64,000 nucleotides of DNA, taken from Flammeovirga aprica JL-4. GTDB taxonomy: Bacteria; Bacteroidota; Bacteroidia; Cytophagales; Flammeovirgaceae. How positions within the stretch are numbered: the stretch's first letter is position 1; every line of letters begins with the position of its first letter. Below the pieces are notes generated by a model. That model was not told the origin of the DNA, did not search any database, and saw only the letters and a program-made list of their open reading frames with translations. Shown here piece by piece: positions 46,884 through 55,041 of the stretch. Both the position numbers and the translations under genes were made by a program. Where the stretch lies: positions 1 through 64,000 of the forward strand of contig NZ_JABANE010000033.1 of NCBI RefSeq assembly GCF_012844305.1, in the 5' to 3' direction.

Positions 46884-48500
46884 ATGAATCCGAAGCAGAG
46901 TTTAACGCAATCTGAAAAGAAAATATACGAGGCTTTCTTGATGCAGTGTAAACAGGTCAAAGAAGCTACAGCAATTACTGAAGTAGAATCTCCCACTGAT
47001 AAGCTGAAGCGCATTAACCGTTTTAAATGTGAAGAAAATTTTGAGGAAGCTATAAAATATTACTTCCCTCATTACTGTTCAGCTCCTTTTGGGTGGTTCC
47101 ATACAAAAGCATGGAAAGATATATTTCTTTATAAAAAGAGAATCAACATTTGGGAATGGTCTCGTGAATCAGCGAAATCTGTTTTTGCTGATGTCTTTAT
47201 TCCTATTTACATGTTGATTACCGATCATCTGGACGGGATGATCCTTGCTTCTGAAAATGAAGGAAAGGCTAAAATACTACTCAAAGATATTGAGGCGGAA
47301 CTAAGCACGAATAACAGACTGATTGCTGACTTTGGTGATTTTGGATTGATAGGCTCTTTTCAACAAGGCTATTTTTCCACAAAAACAGGAATTGGCTTTT
47401 GGGCTTTTGGTTTAGGGCAAAACCCTGCTGGTGTTCGTGAAGGACACAAGAGACCTAACTATGGTGTAGTGGATGATGCTGATAATAAAGATGTAGCTAA
47501 AAATCAGGAACGAACACAAGAACGTATTGACTGGATCAGAGGTGAGTTTATGGGCTGTTTATCTACAAAGCAAAGAACATTTGTTTTTGCGAACAACCGT
47601 GTAGCACGTAATGGGCTTACAGCTCACATGGTCGGAGATATAGAAGAGGACGATCCAATTGATGAAAATATCAATCATATCAAAGTCTACTTTACAGAAG
47701 ATCCAGAAACCCATGAAATGTTGAAACTTGAAGACGGTGGAGTTCCAGCTTGGAAAGAAAACTTCACTATAGTAGAGGCTAAGGGAAAGATTGCGGATAT
47801 GAAAGATAATGCTGATCGTCAACTTTATCATAAGGATATTCCAAAAGGTAAAGTTTTCAAACGGGCATTGACAACATGGGTACAACCTTTACCTATACAT
47901 CAATACGATTACCTTATTGCTTACAATGACCCTTCCTTTTCGGGAAGTAAAAAAGCTGATACTAAAGCCATTGTATTAATGGGCAGGAAAGGGAAATACA
48001 TTGATGTGCTTTGGGCTTGGGTACGAAAAGCGGAGCTGATGAATATGATTCAAGCTTATTGTTATCTCGATGAATGTATCCGTGAACTTCAGTTAGAGAT
48101 TATCTATGGTGAAAATCAACCAAAACTTAAAGGGGTTAACTATAGAGCCTACAGTGAAGGGAACTTTGCTCAAAAACTCATACTAAAAAAAGAGTTTTTG
48201 AACTACGAAGACTCTATGTTCATTCCCATCTTCGATATGCGATCCAAACCCGATAAAACGGGACGTATTGAAGTGTTAAGCTCTCCCTTCAATTTTGGTT
48301 TACTCCGCTTCAACGAAAACCTCCGCAAAGATAAAGACATGCTTGCCCTCTTGCATCAGTTCTTCCAATTCCCCGCAGGTCATGATGATGGACCCGATGC
48401 AGTAGAAGGAGGTTATTATTATCTCCAAAAAAAGAAGCCTAAAGGAGATGGAAAGGCAAAGAAAAGATATGGTAAAATCAAAAAATCTAAAGGAAGATGA
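46884..48500 (+). CDS. terminase large subunit (Mu gp28-like)
   Basis: This 538-residue packaging motor has a deviant Walker A at SRESAKS (93-99, in WEWSRESAKS), the form seen in Mu-like TerL. The ATPase continues with GIGFWAFGLGQNPAGVREG and a Walker-B-like YGVVDDADNKD. The C-terminal RNase H-type nuclease has IAYNDPSFSGSKKADTKAIV and HDDGPDAVEGGYYY with the expected acidic residues. It cuts and pumps phage DNA into proheads. An ATGA overlap links it to the next gene. Confidence 0.9.
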   Translation: MNPKQSLTQSEKKIYEAFLMQCKQVKEATAITEVESPTDKLKRINRFKCEENFEEAIKYYFPHYCSAPFGWFHTKAWKDIFLYKKRINIWEWSRESAKSVFADVFIPIYMLITDHLDGMILASENEGKAKILLKDIEAELSTNNRLIADFGDFGLIGSFQQGYFSTKTGIGFWAFGLGQNPAGVREGHKRPNYGVVDDADNKDVAKNQERTQERIDWIRGEFMGCLSTKQRTFVFANNRVARNGLTAHMVGDIEEDDPIDENINHIKVYFTEDPETHEMLKLEDGGVPAWKENFTIVEAKGKIADMKDNADRQLYHKDIPKGKVFKRALTTWVQPLPIHQYDYLIAYNDPSFSGSKKADTKAIVLMGRKGKYIDVLWAWVRKAELMNMIQAYCYLDECIRELQLEIIYGENQPKLKGVNYRAYSEGNFAQKLILKKEFLNYEDSMFIPIFDMRSKPDKTGRIEVLSSPFNFGLLRFNENLRKDKDMLALLHQFFQFPAGHDDGPDAVEGGYYYLQKKKPKGDGKAKKRYGKIKKSKGR

Positions 48501-48907
48501 TTACTCAAGATGACTTAAAAGTAAATATCCGAACAGAACGTTTGGATCAAATTATAGACGAAGATCAAGCTGTTTTGAATGATGCTATCCTAGATGCGGA
48601 AGCAACTGTACATGATGCATTATTTGATAAATACGATACCGTTGAAATATTCAGCAAGGTAGATGCTGAAAGAAGTAGAACCGTAATGCGTTGGCTTAAA
48701 TACCTCTGTATTTATTATATCTATGACCGTATTCCCGATCACATGGTGCCTGAGCGTGTTATTAAAAACTATGATGATACCAAAGAGGAATTGGATAGAG
48801 TCAATGATGGTAAACTTTCTGTCAACCTTCCAAGATTATTCACTGAAGATGGCTCCAAACCTAAAACCAACACCCGTTGGAGTTCTGCTAAAAAGAGAAG
48901 CCTTTAA
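48497..48907 (+). CDS. Mu gp36-like protein (DUF1320)
   Basis: The 136-residue product has the DUF1320 build: a helical start (MITQDDLKVNIRTERLDQI), then AEATVHDALFDKYDTVEIF and WLKYLCIYYIYDRIPDHMVP. In Mu, gp36 belongs to the head-tail connector set. It overlaps terL by 4 bp (ATGA), so it is cotranscribed and probably translationally coupled. Confidence 0.75.
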   Translation: MITQDDLKVNIRTERLDQIIDEDQAVLNDAILDAEATVHDALFDKYDTVEIFSKVDAERSRTVMRWLKYLCIYYIYDRIPDHMVPERVIKNYDDTKEELDRVNDGKLSVNLPRLFTEDGSKPKTNTRWSSAKKRSL

Positions 48908-48942
48908 AAGGAGTTTAAACCACATTTAAAATAATTTTAATC

Positions 48943-50124
48943 ATGGGATTATTCAGCAATATGTTTGGCTCTTCAAAACAACTCAAAAAAGAAGAACCCA
49001 AAAAGAGAGGGAAAAGTAAAAAGCGATATTCTAAGCTAATCCGTAAACAGCATAAAACAAAAGTGGAGTTAGGGCAGAATAAATTAGATGAAGCTATTTA
49101 TTCTGCCACTGATCCGTATTATCCTAACCGTGACGGATTGTATGAAATTTACGAGCAAACAGTTCGTGATGCTCATATCCGCAGAGAAATGAGAACAGCA
49201 GGGATTAAAGTTTCGGGTGAACCCTTTTATATCAAAAATAAGCAGTCAGGACAAGAGAGCGAAGATCTGCTTCGTTTACTCAAACGTCCTTGGATGAGAA
49301 AATATCTGAAGCTAATGCTTGATGCTGAATGGTGGGGACATAGCGTGGTAGAGTTTCAGCAAATGAAAGAAACGGAAATAGGTTTAGAGTTTTGTGATGT
49401 AAAACTTTTCCCCCGTGAGCATATCAACCCCGTAAAAGGTGAGATTTTAATTCATCCTCATTCCCCTTCAGGTATTCCTTACCGTGGTGTTCCAGAGGTT
49501 GAAAAGTGGCTTATTGAATCGGATGATTCAGAAGACTTGGGATTACTGGAACTTGCTTCAAAAGAATTTATTTGGAAGAACTTCTCACGTACCGACTGGG
49601 CTACTCGTTCTGAACGTTATGGAATGCCAATGCTTTCTATTTTGACGGATGAAACCGACGAAAAAGAACTGGACACCAAACAGGCAATGGGTGAGAATAT
49701 AGGTTCTAATGGTGTTTATGTAGGTGATAAGGACGATGAGATCAATTATTTGGAAGCCAAAAGTACTGGAGGACATGAGATTTATGAAAAGCTTTGCCGA
49801 TACTGCGACGAGCAAAATTCAAAGTTGATCAATGGGGTTGTGATTGGTGAAAATACTTCGGGAGGCTCCAGAGCCAAAGAAGAAGTAGGTGAAAGATTAC
49901 TTGGGGAATATACTGAAGATCGCCTTCGAGCAATGGAAGGGCATTTGAATGAGAAGTTAATTCCTTTTCTAATCAGGCACGGCTACCCTTTGGAAGGGTA
50001 TGAACTGAAATATTACGAACTAGAAAAAATTGATCAGCGACGTATTGCCAAAAAGGAAGAGGAAACCTCTCCAGTAAAACAAGCTGAAGCAATCACCAAC
50101 TTATACAACGACAAATGTTGCTAA
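48943..50124 (+). CDS. portal protein (DUF935, Mu gp29-like)
   Basis: This 393-residue protein forms the portal ring through which DNA enters the head. The DUF935 features are GLYEIYEQTVRDAHIRREM near the N-terminus, LDAEWWGHSVVEFQQMKET, and FSRTDWATRSERYGMPML followed by an ERLLGEYTEDRLRAMEGHL C-terminal stretch. It is shorter than Mu gp29, but the core is complete. It overlaps the next gene by 10 bp. Confidence 0.85.
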   Translation: MGLFSNMFGSSKQLKKEEPKKRGKSKKRYSKLIRKQHKTKVELGQNKLDEAIYSATDPYYPNRDGLYEIYEQTVRDAHIRREMRTAGIKVSGEPFYIKNKQSGQESEDLLRLLKRPWMRKYLKLMLDAEWWGHSVVEFQQMKETEIGLEFCDVKLFPREHINPVKGEILIHPHSPSGIPYRGVPEVEKWLIESDDSEDLGLLELASKEFIWKNFSRTDWATRSERYGMPMLSILTDETDEKELDTKQAMGENIGSNGVYVGDKDDEINYLEAKSTGGHEIYEKLCRYCDEQNSKLINGVVIGENTSGGSRAKEEVGERLLGEYTEDRLRAMEGHLNEKLIPFLIRHGYPLEGYELKYYELEKIDQRRIAKKEEETSPVKQAEAITNLYNDKCC

Positions 50125-51371
50125 TGGAAAAGCTATTTGAAGAAATGCTCAAAGCCTTGTATGAAGGTAAGATTCCAAAAAATGTACTGTTTTCAGGTTT
50201 CTCTTTGAAAGTTGCTCAATTGCTTATGAGTAACTGGAAGAAAAACTACAAGCGAAAAGTCACCTATGATATTCCTGACAACAATTACAATGTGGTCATT
50301 GAAAACAATCTATTCGCCTTTGCTCATGCCAAGACCTACACGGAGCTACAGCAATTGAAGCTGATGTTAGAAGAAGAAGGTAAAGCGATTTCTTTCTCTC
50401 AGTTCAAAAAGAAAGTAGCAGGTCTGCATCAAAAGTTCAATGAAACCTATTTGCAAGCTGAATTTCAGAATGTGAAATCATCTGCTATTATGGGTAGTAA
50501 GTGGATGGAGATTGAAGCAACAAAAAGACGCTTTCCTTACCTAAAGTATACTACCGAAGGAGACGACCGAGTTCGCCCAGAGCATGACGCTATGAATGGA
50601 ATTGTACTACCAATTGATGATACTTTTTGGAATTCTTACTATCCACCCAATGGTTGGCGTTGCCGTTGTACCGTACAAAGGCTTTCTAAACGGTCTATTA
50701 AGAATGGTAAGTTCAAAGTAACGGATTCAAATGAAGCAGGTAAGATTGGAGGACAAAATGTAAAGGACAAATACTGGAGAAAGAATATAGGGAAGACAGT
50801 AGTATTTGAAGAAAATAAACACCCTTACTTTCAAGCTGTGCCTAATAAGAAACCTCAGGAATTAAAAGCGGTTCAACACTATAATATGAAAAAGCCTTCT
50901 CAAATATATGCCGATCCTGAAAAACTCAATTCCTATAAAGGGAGCATAAAAAGTGAAGAGGATTTTCATAAATGGAAAGAAAGCATGCTTAAAAAGCATG
51001 GTCGTAACGGACTGAAAAATGCTTTTGTACTGAAAGACCGTTCGGGACAGGAAGTGTTATTTGATCAATCTTTTTTGGCTCATCCATTTGATCATCCAAG
51101 ACGGAAAGCCAAAAAAAGGTGGTTGTTTTATGATGAACTGGAGGAGGTTTTTCACAACCCTGATGAGGTATGGAGTTTTACAACAGGGGTTAGAAAAAAG
51201 GATGGTGTAAAAACTAAATCCTATATCAAATATTACAAAGACTATCCTTTGCTTTTGACATGTGAAATAAATGGAAACGAATTGAAAGGTGTCACATTTT
51301 ATAAGTACGATACTGATAATATAGATAACCTTGAAAGCAAAAGGAAAGGTGTTTTGATACACAAAAAATAA
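50115..51371 (+). CDS. gpF-type head morphogenesis protein with C-terminal nuclease-like domain
   Basis: The 418-residue product has two parts. Residues about 1-215 are the Mu gpF/SPP1 gp7 minor head domain, with DDRVRPEHDAMNGIVLPIDD and YYPPNGWRCRCTVQ near 177. Residues about 257-418 (KKPSQIYADPEKLNSYKGSI, then VFHNPDEVWSFTTGVRKKDG and YIKYYKDYPLLLTCEIN) resemble the PBECR family, a phage version of Barnase/EndoU/ColicinE5/RelE-like RNases found fused to gpF. The second part may be injected and cut host RNA or act against rival phages; that is inference. Confidence 0.75.
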   Translation: MLLMEKLFEEMLKALYEGKIPKNVLFSGFSLKVAQLLMSNWKKNYKRKVTYDIPDNNYNVVIENNLFAFAHAKTYTELQQLKLMLEEEGKAISFSQFKKKVAGLHQKFNETYLQAEFQNVKSSAIMGSKWMEIEATKRRFPYLKYTTEGDDRVRPEHDAMNGIVLPIDDTFWNSYYPPNGWRCRCTVQRLSKRSIKNGKFKVTDSNEAGKIGGQNVKDKYWRKNIGKTVVFEENKHPYFQAVPNKKPQELKAVQHYNMKKPSQIYADPEKLNSYKGSIKSEEDFHKWKESMLKKHGRNGLKNAFVLKDRSGQEVLFDQSFLAHPFDHPRRKAKKRWLFYDELEEVFHNPDEVWSFTTGVRKKDGVKTKSYIKYYKDYPLLLTCEINGNELKGVTFYKYDTDNIDNLESKRKGVLIHKK

Positions 51372-51440
51372 AGCAATAAAAAAAGGTTGCTCCCCTGGCG
51401 ACTTTCGGTCGCATAGCTGTACTGCTCTTTTTTTATTGCT
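51372..51440. terminator. long inverted repeat with inner hairpin after the gpF gene
   Basis: AGCAATAAAAAAA (51372-51384) and TTTTTTTATTGCT (51428-51440) are perfect inverted copies enclosing GGCGACTTTCGGTCGC, a small GC-rich hairpin. It begins right after the gpF stop codon. T-rich tails on both strands make it look like a bidirectional terminator or a structured RNA element, but the plus-strand operon appears to continue to the gpG gene at 51482. Confidence 0.5.
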
Positions 51441-51481
51441 TCTATACAAATATACGTTTTTGCACTGAAAATGATACGAGT

Positions 51482-51922
51482 ATGAAAGAAAAAATACACG
51501 ATAAGCTCCAAAGAGTTCAAAGAGAAATCAAAGAGCTTCAAGAAGACTTACCGCAGATTATGGGCGTAGTGGCTGTTGAGAAGTTTAAGCTCAATTTTGA
51601 AAAGGAAGGATTGATCAAAGGTGGGAGGATCAGTAAGTGGAAGCCTAGAAAAGAAAAACGAAACGACAGGAAAATACTTTCAGATACCAATCAGCTTGAA
51701 AACGCCATTCGCTTTCGAATAGTCAGTAAATCGGAAGTAGCCGTGGGCGTGGATCTCAATAAAGTTCCCTATGCTCAAATTCATAATGAAGGCGGAACCA
51801 TTAAAACAAAACATGCCTCAATAGATATGCCTGCACGACCATTTATGGAAATCACCCCTGATATTGATAAGTCAATAGAAAGGGTAATCAATAGTTTTAT
51901 GGATGACATTTTTAATAGTTAG
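51482..51922 (+). CDS. virion morphogenesis protein (Mu gpG-like)
   Basis: This 146-residue protein has a helical N-terminus (KLQRVQREIKELQEDLPQIM). The conserved core follows: WKPRKEKRNDRKILSDTNQL, VPYAQIHNEGGTI and MPARPFMEITPDID. It is the standard pattern of the phage virion morphogenesis family (Mu gpG), required for head/tail completion. It lies downstream of gpF as in Mu. Confidence 0.85.
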   Translation: MKEKIHDKLQRVQREIKELQEDLPQIMGVVAVEKFKLNFEKEGLIKGGRISKWKPRKEKRNDRKILSDTNQLENAIRFRIVSKSEVAVGVDLNKVPYAQIHNEGGTIKTKHASIDMPARPFMEITPDIDKSIERVINSFMDDIFNS

Positions 51923-51925
51923 AAT

Positions 51926-52432
51926 ATGTTTTACTACCCTTATTTAATTGTAAAGAAGAAGCTCAAGGAAATAACAGGTTTAAAAGAAATAGACTGGTAT
52001 GCTGGGCAGGACAACGTTGGAACCAGAGGAAGAAGTAAACTTTGTGCCACACCAAGTGCTTTTATTGTTTTTCCAGAAATGAACCCCGAGGATTATGGCA
52101 AAGGAGAACAAAGGGCTGAATCCTCTTTTACTATCCGTTTAGTCACAAACCACTTAGACCGTGGAGGAGCAGGAATAGAAGAGCACCTTCAGTTTTTTAA
52201 TGCCATTTTCATAAAACTAGAGGGAAAATCAGGCTATGGCAATGAAATTGGGTTAGACGATAATACCTACTTCAATACATTGAGCAGAACCAACGTCACA
52301 CCCCCAAATCAAAATGATGATTTCTTAATTTCTACTCAAACTTTTAGCGCTCAATTTTTTGATTACACTGCTAAAAAGAGAGTAATTTCAACAAACCCGA
52401 ACCCAGTAGTAGAAAAAATCCTAGAAGAATAA
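51926..52432 (+). CDS. phage head-tail completion protein candidate
   Basis: The 168-residue protein starts 4 bp after the gpG stop. MFYYPYLIVKKKLKEITG and DWYAGQDNVGTRG precede a beta-rich middle with SFTIRLVTNHLDRGG and TQTFSAQFFDYTAKK. This fits the general pattern of tail-terminator or neck proteins that follow gpG in related phages. I recognise the context rather than a named family. Confidence 0.55.
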   Translation: MFYYPYLIVKKKLKEITGLKEIDWYAGQDNVGTRGRSKLCATPSAFIVFPEMNPEDYGKGEQRAESSFTIRLVTNHLDRGGAGIEEHLQFFNAIFIKLEGKSGYGNEIGLDDNTYFNTLSRTNVTPPNQNDDFLISTQTFSAQFFDYTAKKRVISTNPNPVVEKILEE

Positions 52433-52441
52433 TTGATTTAG

Positions 52442-52449
52442 TAACTTTG
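52442..52449 (+). promoter_or_regulatory. -7-like box before the gene at 52477
   Basis: TAACTTTG matches the Bacteroidota -7 consensus TAnnTTTG exactly and lies 27 bp ahead of the ATG at 52477. I found no TTTG at the correct -33 distance, so it is only a half match. Confidence 0.35.
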
Positions 52450-52476
52450 TTAAAAAACTAATCAATTTATATTCAG

Positions 52477-52674
52477 ATGACACAAAGAGGAAGTGCAACA
52501 AGGAGGGCAAACACCCTAAAGCGATACAAAAAAATCCAACAACGATTTAACGATATATACCATTCCGCTCCAAACGGTTTAAAATATGATATACACTCTA
52601 TTGCTGAAGCTCTTGCTGATGAGTTTGCTTGTGCTAAATCTACTATTATGCATGCTTTGAAGGTAAAATGTTAG
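52477..52674 (+). CDS. small basic putative DNA-binding protein
   Basis: This 65-residue protein begins MTQRGSATRRANTLKRYKKI and ends with a helix-turn-helix-like YDIHSIAEALADEFACAKST IMHALK stretch. It is basic and compact, which suits a DNA-binding regulator. It is the first gene of the accessory patch after the head genes and appears to have a promoter of its own. No named family. Confidence 0.5.
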   Translation: MTQRGSATRRANTLKRYKKIQQRFNDIYHSAPNGLKYDIHSIAEALADEFACAKSTIMHALKVKC

Positions 52675-52756
52675 AATGTATTTTTTTGTTATATTTTTTC
52701 TAACTGATAATCAACTAAATATGATAAAAATCATATTTAGCCTCAACTTTCTATTA

Positions 52757-52788
52757 TTTGTTAACGTGTATCTAGTTATATATATTTG
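52757..52788 (+). promoter_or_regulatory. Bacteroidota-type promoter
   Basis: TTTG at 52757-52760, 20 bp, then TATATTTG at 52781-52788 is an exact match to the TTTG / TAnnTTTG promoter. It lies 22 bp before the ATG at 52811. The -33 box overlaps GTTAACGTGTAT, of which a near copy lies upstream of the HNH gene. Confidence 0.7.
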
Positions 52789-52810
52789 TTAACCTTTAAA
52801 ACCTTAAAAA

Positions 52811-53026
52811 ATGGGAGAAGCGGCTGATTCAAGAGGAGATATCCTTGCAACTGTTATCGATAGAATAGGTGATTATCACACATTCGATTCTATCGATCCA
52901 AGTACAGAAAGCTCTATTTATTCTGATATCAATGCATTTGATGAAGAAGGAGCTATTGATGACATTGACAAAAGAATTGCAAATGGCGATTTTGTGGTAA
53001 AGGGCGGTGTGTTATATGAGAAATAG
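52811..53026 (+). CDS. small acidic protein of unknown function
   Basis: The 71-residue product is strongly acidic (SRGDILATVIDRIGDYHTF, then SIYSDINAFDEEGAIDDIDK). It has an excellent promoter upstream and a strong bidirectional terminator 22 bp downstream, so it is a genuine monocistronic gene that can be expressed on its own. No family is recognised. Lysogenic expression and an inhibitor-like acidic charge would suit an anti-defence or moron protein, but that is speculation. Confidence 0.6.
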   Translation: MGEAADSRGDILATVIDRIGDYHTFDSIDPSTESSIYSDINAFDEEGAIDDIDKRIANGDFVVKGGVLYEK

Positions 53027-53047
53027 CCATATATCAGTCTAGAAAAA

Positions 53048-53078
53048 GAGGCTATCTAAATTAAATTTAGATAGCCTC
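53048..53078. terminator. bidirectional terminator flanking the accessory pair
   Basis: A perfect 15-bp stem (GAGGCTATCTAAATT / AATTTAGATAGCCTC) is followed by TTTTTT on the plus strand and preceded by AAAAA. It serves both the gene ending at 53026 and the convergent gene ending at 53087. Confidence 0.85.
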
Positions 53079-53086
53079 TTTTTTAA

Positions 53087-53914
53087 TCAAAATAACTTCA
53101 GTTGATGTTCAAATTTAGGTGTAAAGGTTCCTATTATTACAAAAGGATTTTTAGCTGTATAATGATGTAATTTCGTTGTTCCCAAGTAAAGATGTATATC
53201 CTTCTTTTTTGCAAAGTCATCATAATACTTCTGCCTAACTTTTTCTATTGCAATACTTTCACTACCTCCATTATCTTTTAATGTACGCCAATACAAAGCA
53301 CCTATTTCCCAATCTTCAATCATCATTGTACTTATTTTCCCTTTTTCATCTTCAATTTTATAAGAAAATTTATAGGGTAGTTTATTAACAACTTCAAATG
53401 GGTCTTCGATATGTTGCTCAAACAAAGATAATTGCTCTCTTGAACTTCTAATTTTTTCCAACTTCTTAGAGTCCCATTCTCTATCAACGGGCTTACAAAT
53501 AAATTGCAATATTTTGCAAGGCTTGAAAACAGCTAAGGATGTTGTTATGTTTGGGTTTTTAGCTTCTTTGATTAATAAACTTAAATCACTATAAACTTTT
53601 TGTAAACAAATTTTTTTTCTTAAACTCCAATTGTCAGCTGTGTTTATTTTGTCAAGGACATTTATTTTTACAGGGAACCTAACTGGCTTATAACTTTCAG
53701 GACGAGAATCAGACTTGTTTTTTTCAAGTTCAACTTCAATCCATTGATATTTGGAATACCTATTTTCGAAATCAATCTTCCTAAAAGGAATAGGATAAAT
53801 ACGGATAAACTTCCCTTCTTCAGTAAAGCCAGCTGTACATACAAGTTCATCATATTTTGCAGATAGTGTGGGATAAGTCTTTACTGTGATCAGTACTTTT
53901 GTCAGTTTTCGCAT
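53087..53914 (-). CDS. dual-OB-type protein of the DUF488 two-gene module
   Basis: The product of about 275 residues begins MRKLTKVLITVKTYPTLS; I use ATG at 53914 rather than TTG at 53923. Conserved-looking blocks are YDELVCTAGFTEEGKFIRIY, IPFRKIDFENRYSKYQWIEV, TTSLAVFKPCKILQF and ISTMMIEDWEIGALYWRTL, with IHLYLGTTKLHHYTAKNPF near the end. Proteins of this kind occur next to DUF488 genes and have been described as carrying two OB-fold domains. It follows that gene at 46 bp in one operon. The biochemical function is not established; nucleic-acid binding is inferred from the OB call. Confidence 0.65.
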   Translation of the reverse strand: MRKLTKVLITVKTYPTLSAKYDELVCTAGFTEEGKFIRIYPIPFRKIDFENRYSKYQWIEVELEKNKSDSRPESYKPVRFPVKINVLDKINTADNWSLRKKICLQKVYSDLSLLIKEAKNPNITTSLAVFKPCKILQFICKPVDREWDSKKLEKIRSSREQLSLFEQHIEDPFEVVNKLPYKFSYKIEDEKGKISTMMIEDWEIGALYWRTLKDNGGSESIAIEKVRQKYYDDFAKKKDIHLYLGTTKLHHYTAKNPFVIIGTFTPKFEHQLKLF

Positions 53915-53960
53915 GGAATACAATTATTAATGCGTTTTAATTTAGCATTAACAATTTATA

Positions 53961-54848
53961 CTATATATGTTTCAAAGTCAAATCTGGTCTCATATCTATC
54001 AATGATTTTGCCAAATGTAATCTATGACACTGACAAATATCAGCTTCAAAACATGTTAGAGCAATTCTATTATGCTCATCTAAAAGGCTTAGAATTTCGT
54101 CTTTACTTTTTGATTCTGTTTTTAATACAGTTTGTTTATAGTTTTCGAATAGAAGGTCATAATCTTTTTGATTATCTAGTTTCTGCCTTTTTTCTGATAC
54201 AATTCCAACATCAGGAATATGTATATACTGGATGTCTAGATTACTACAATACTTTTTCAATAATGTTTTACTAAACCCAAATTTCATGCTTAACGGGTTT
54301 TTTCTCACATCCACTAATAATTTGACATTATTTTTCAAAAGTCTTAATAAATATTCTTCTAATGATATTCCTTCATATCCAATTGTAAATAAGATTGTAT
54401 CATTATCTTTTGGTTTACTTTCTAAAATTCTTTCGTAATATTTATCAGGCAAAATATCTTTAGCAATTATGCTATTAATTGCATAGAATGGGTAATTCAT
54501 ATAAGTATATTTAACAACATTTTCAGTTTTTGAATTACCAAATAGTTTTATAACCTCCTTTAAAATTCTTTGATCTTCTTTTTTCAGTTGATTAAAGTAG
54601 TTTGTTTGATCCAACTTTATATAAGATTTATCATCAACTTCACTAATAAACTCTTTTTTTATCATTGTTTGTATATCAGCATGAGCTGAAAATGAATAGC
54701 AACCAAATTGAAAAGGCACAAAATCGTAAACCTTATTTTTTGATTTTCTTTCATTAAAGATGAATAGTAGCTTTTGTAGCTTTAATTTATCCACCTTACC
54801 ATTTAATGATTCAATAATAGCGAGTATAACTTTTCTTCTGTAAAACAT
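53961..54848 (-). CDS. Panacea-like/DUF488 fusion protein
   Basis: The 295-residue product has two parts. Residues about 1-140 (LNGKVDKLKLQKLLFIFNER, FVPFQFGCYSFSAHADIQTM) resemble the SocA/Panacea (DUF4065) type of helical domain. Residues about 150-295 are DUF488: TILFTIGYEGISLEEYLLRL, KLLVDVRKNPLSMKFGFSK and RIALTCFEADICQCHRLHLA. DUF488 is of unknown biochemical role and has a Cys/His-rich site. It is the first gene of a two-gene operon with the dual-OB protein. Inside a prophage this looks like cargo, perhaps defence or toxin-antitoxin related. Confidence 0.7.
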   Translation of the reverse strand: MFYRRKVILAIIESLNGKVDKLKLQKLLFIFNERKSKNKVYDFVPFQFGCYSFSAHADIQTMIKKEFISEVDDKSYIKLDQTNYFNQLKKEDQRILKEVIKLFGNSKTENVVKYTYMNYPFYAINSIIAKDILPDKYYERILESKPKDNDTILFTIGYEGISLEEYLLRLLKNNVKLLVDVRKNPLSMKFGFSKTLLKKYCSNLDIQYIHIPDVGIVSEKRQKLDNQKDYDLLFENYKQTVLKTESKSKDEILSLLDEHNRIALTCFEADICQCHRLHLAKSLIDMRPDLTLKHI

Positions 54849-54902
54849 GTTACAAATGTAATTAAAATTGACATTGGGTTAGTCTTTTGCTAATATTTTA
54901 AT

Positions 54903-54974
54903 ATTTTTTCACCTCAGTAAAAATATGCGAAATATTAAAAAAGCTGTAAACCAGTTAGTTATTATTTTTTCACC
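54903..54974. repeat. direct repeat of ATTTTTTCACC in the accessory divergent gap
   Basis: The 11-mer ATTTTTTCACC occurs at 54903-54913 and 54964-54974, 61 bp apart, between the divergent DUF488 and HNH genes. It may be regulatory; the T-rich content also makes chance likely. Confidence 0.3.
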
Positions 54975-55041
54975 CGTAAAACCCTAACTCAAGCTAATTG
55001 TTAACGTATATATTTTCAAACAAATTCTAACATTAATCAAT

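Noticed and set aside
51057-51449. Minus-strand 130-residue open frame
   Set aside because: Antisense to the end of the gpF gene and runs through the inverted repeat; F/I/Q-rich shadow.
53930-54274. Plus-strand 114-residue open frame
   Set aside because: It is antisense to the DUF488 gene, whose conserved motifs are clear. Its F/Y/L-rich sequence is what the complement of AT-rich coding DNA gives.
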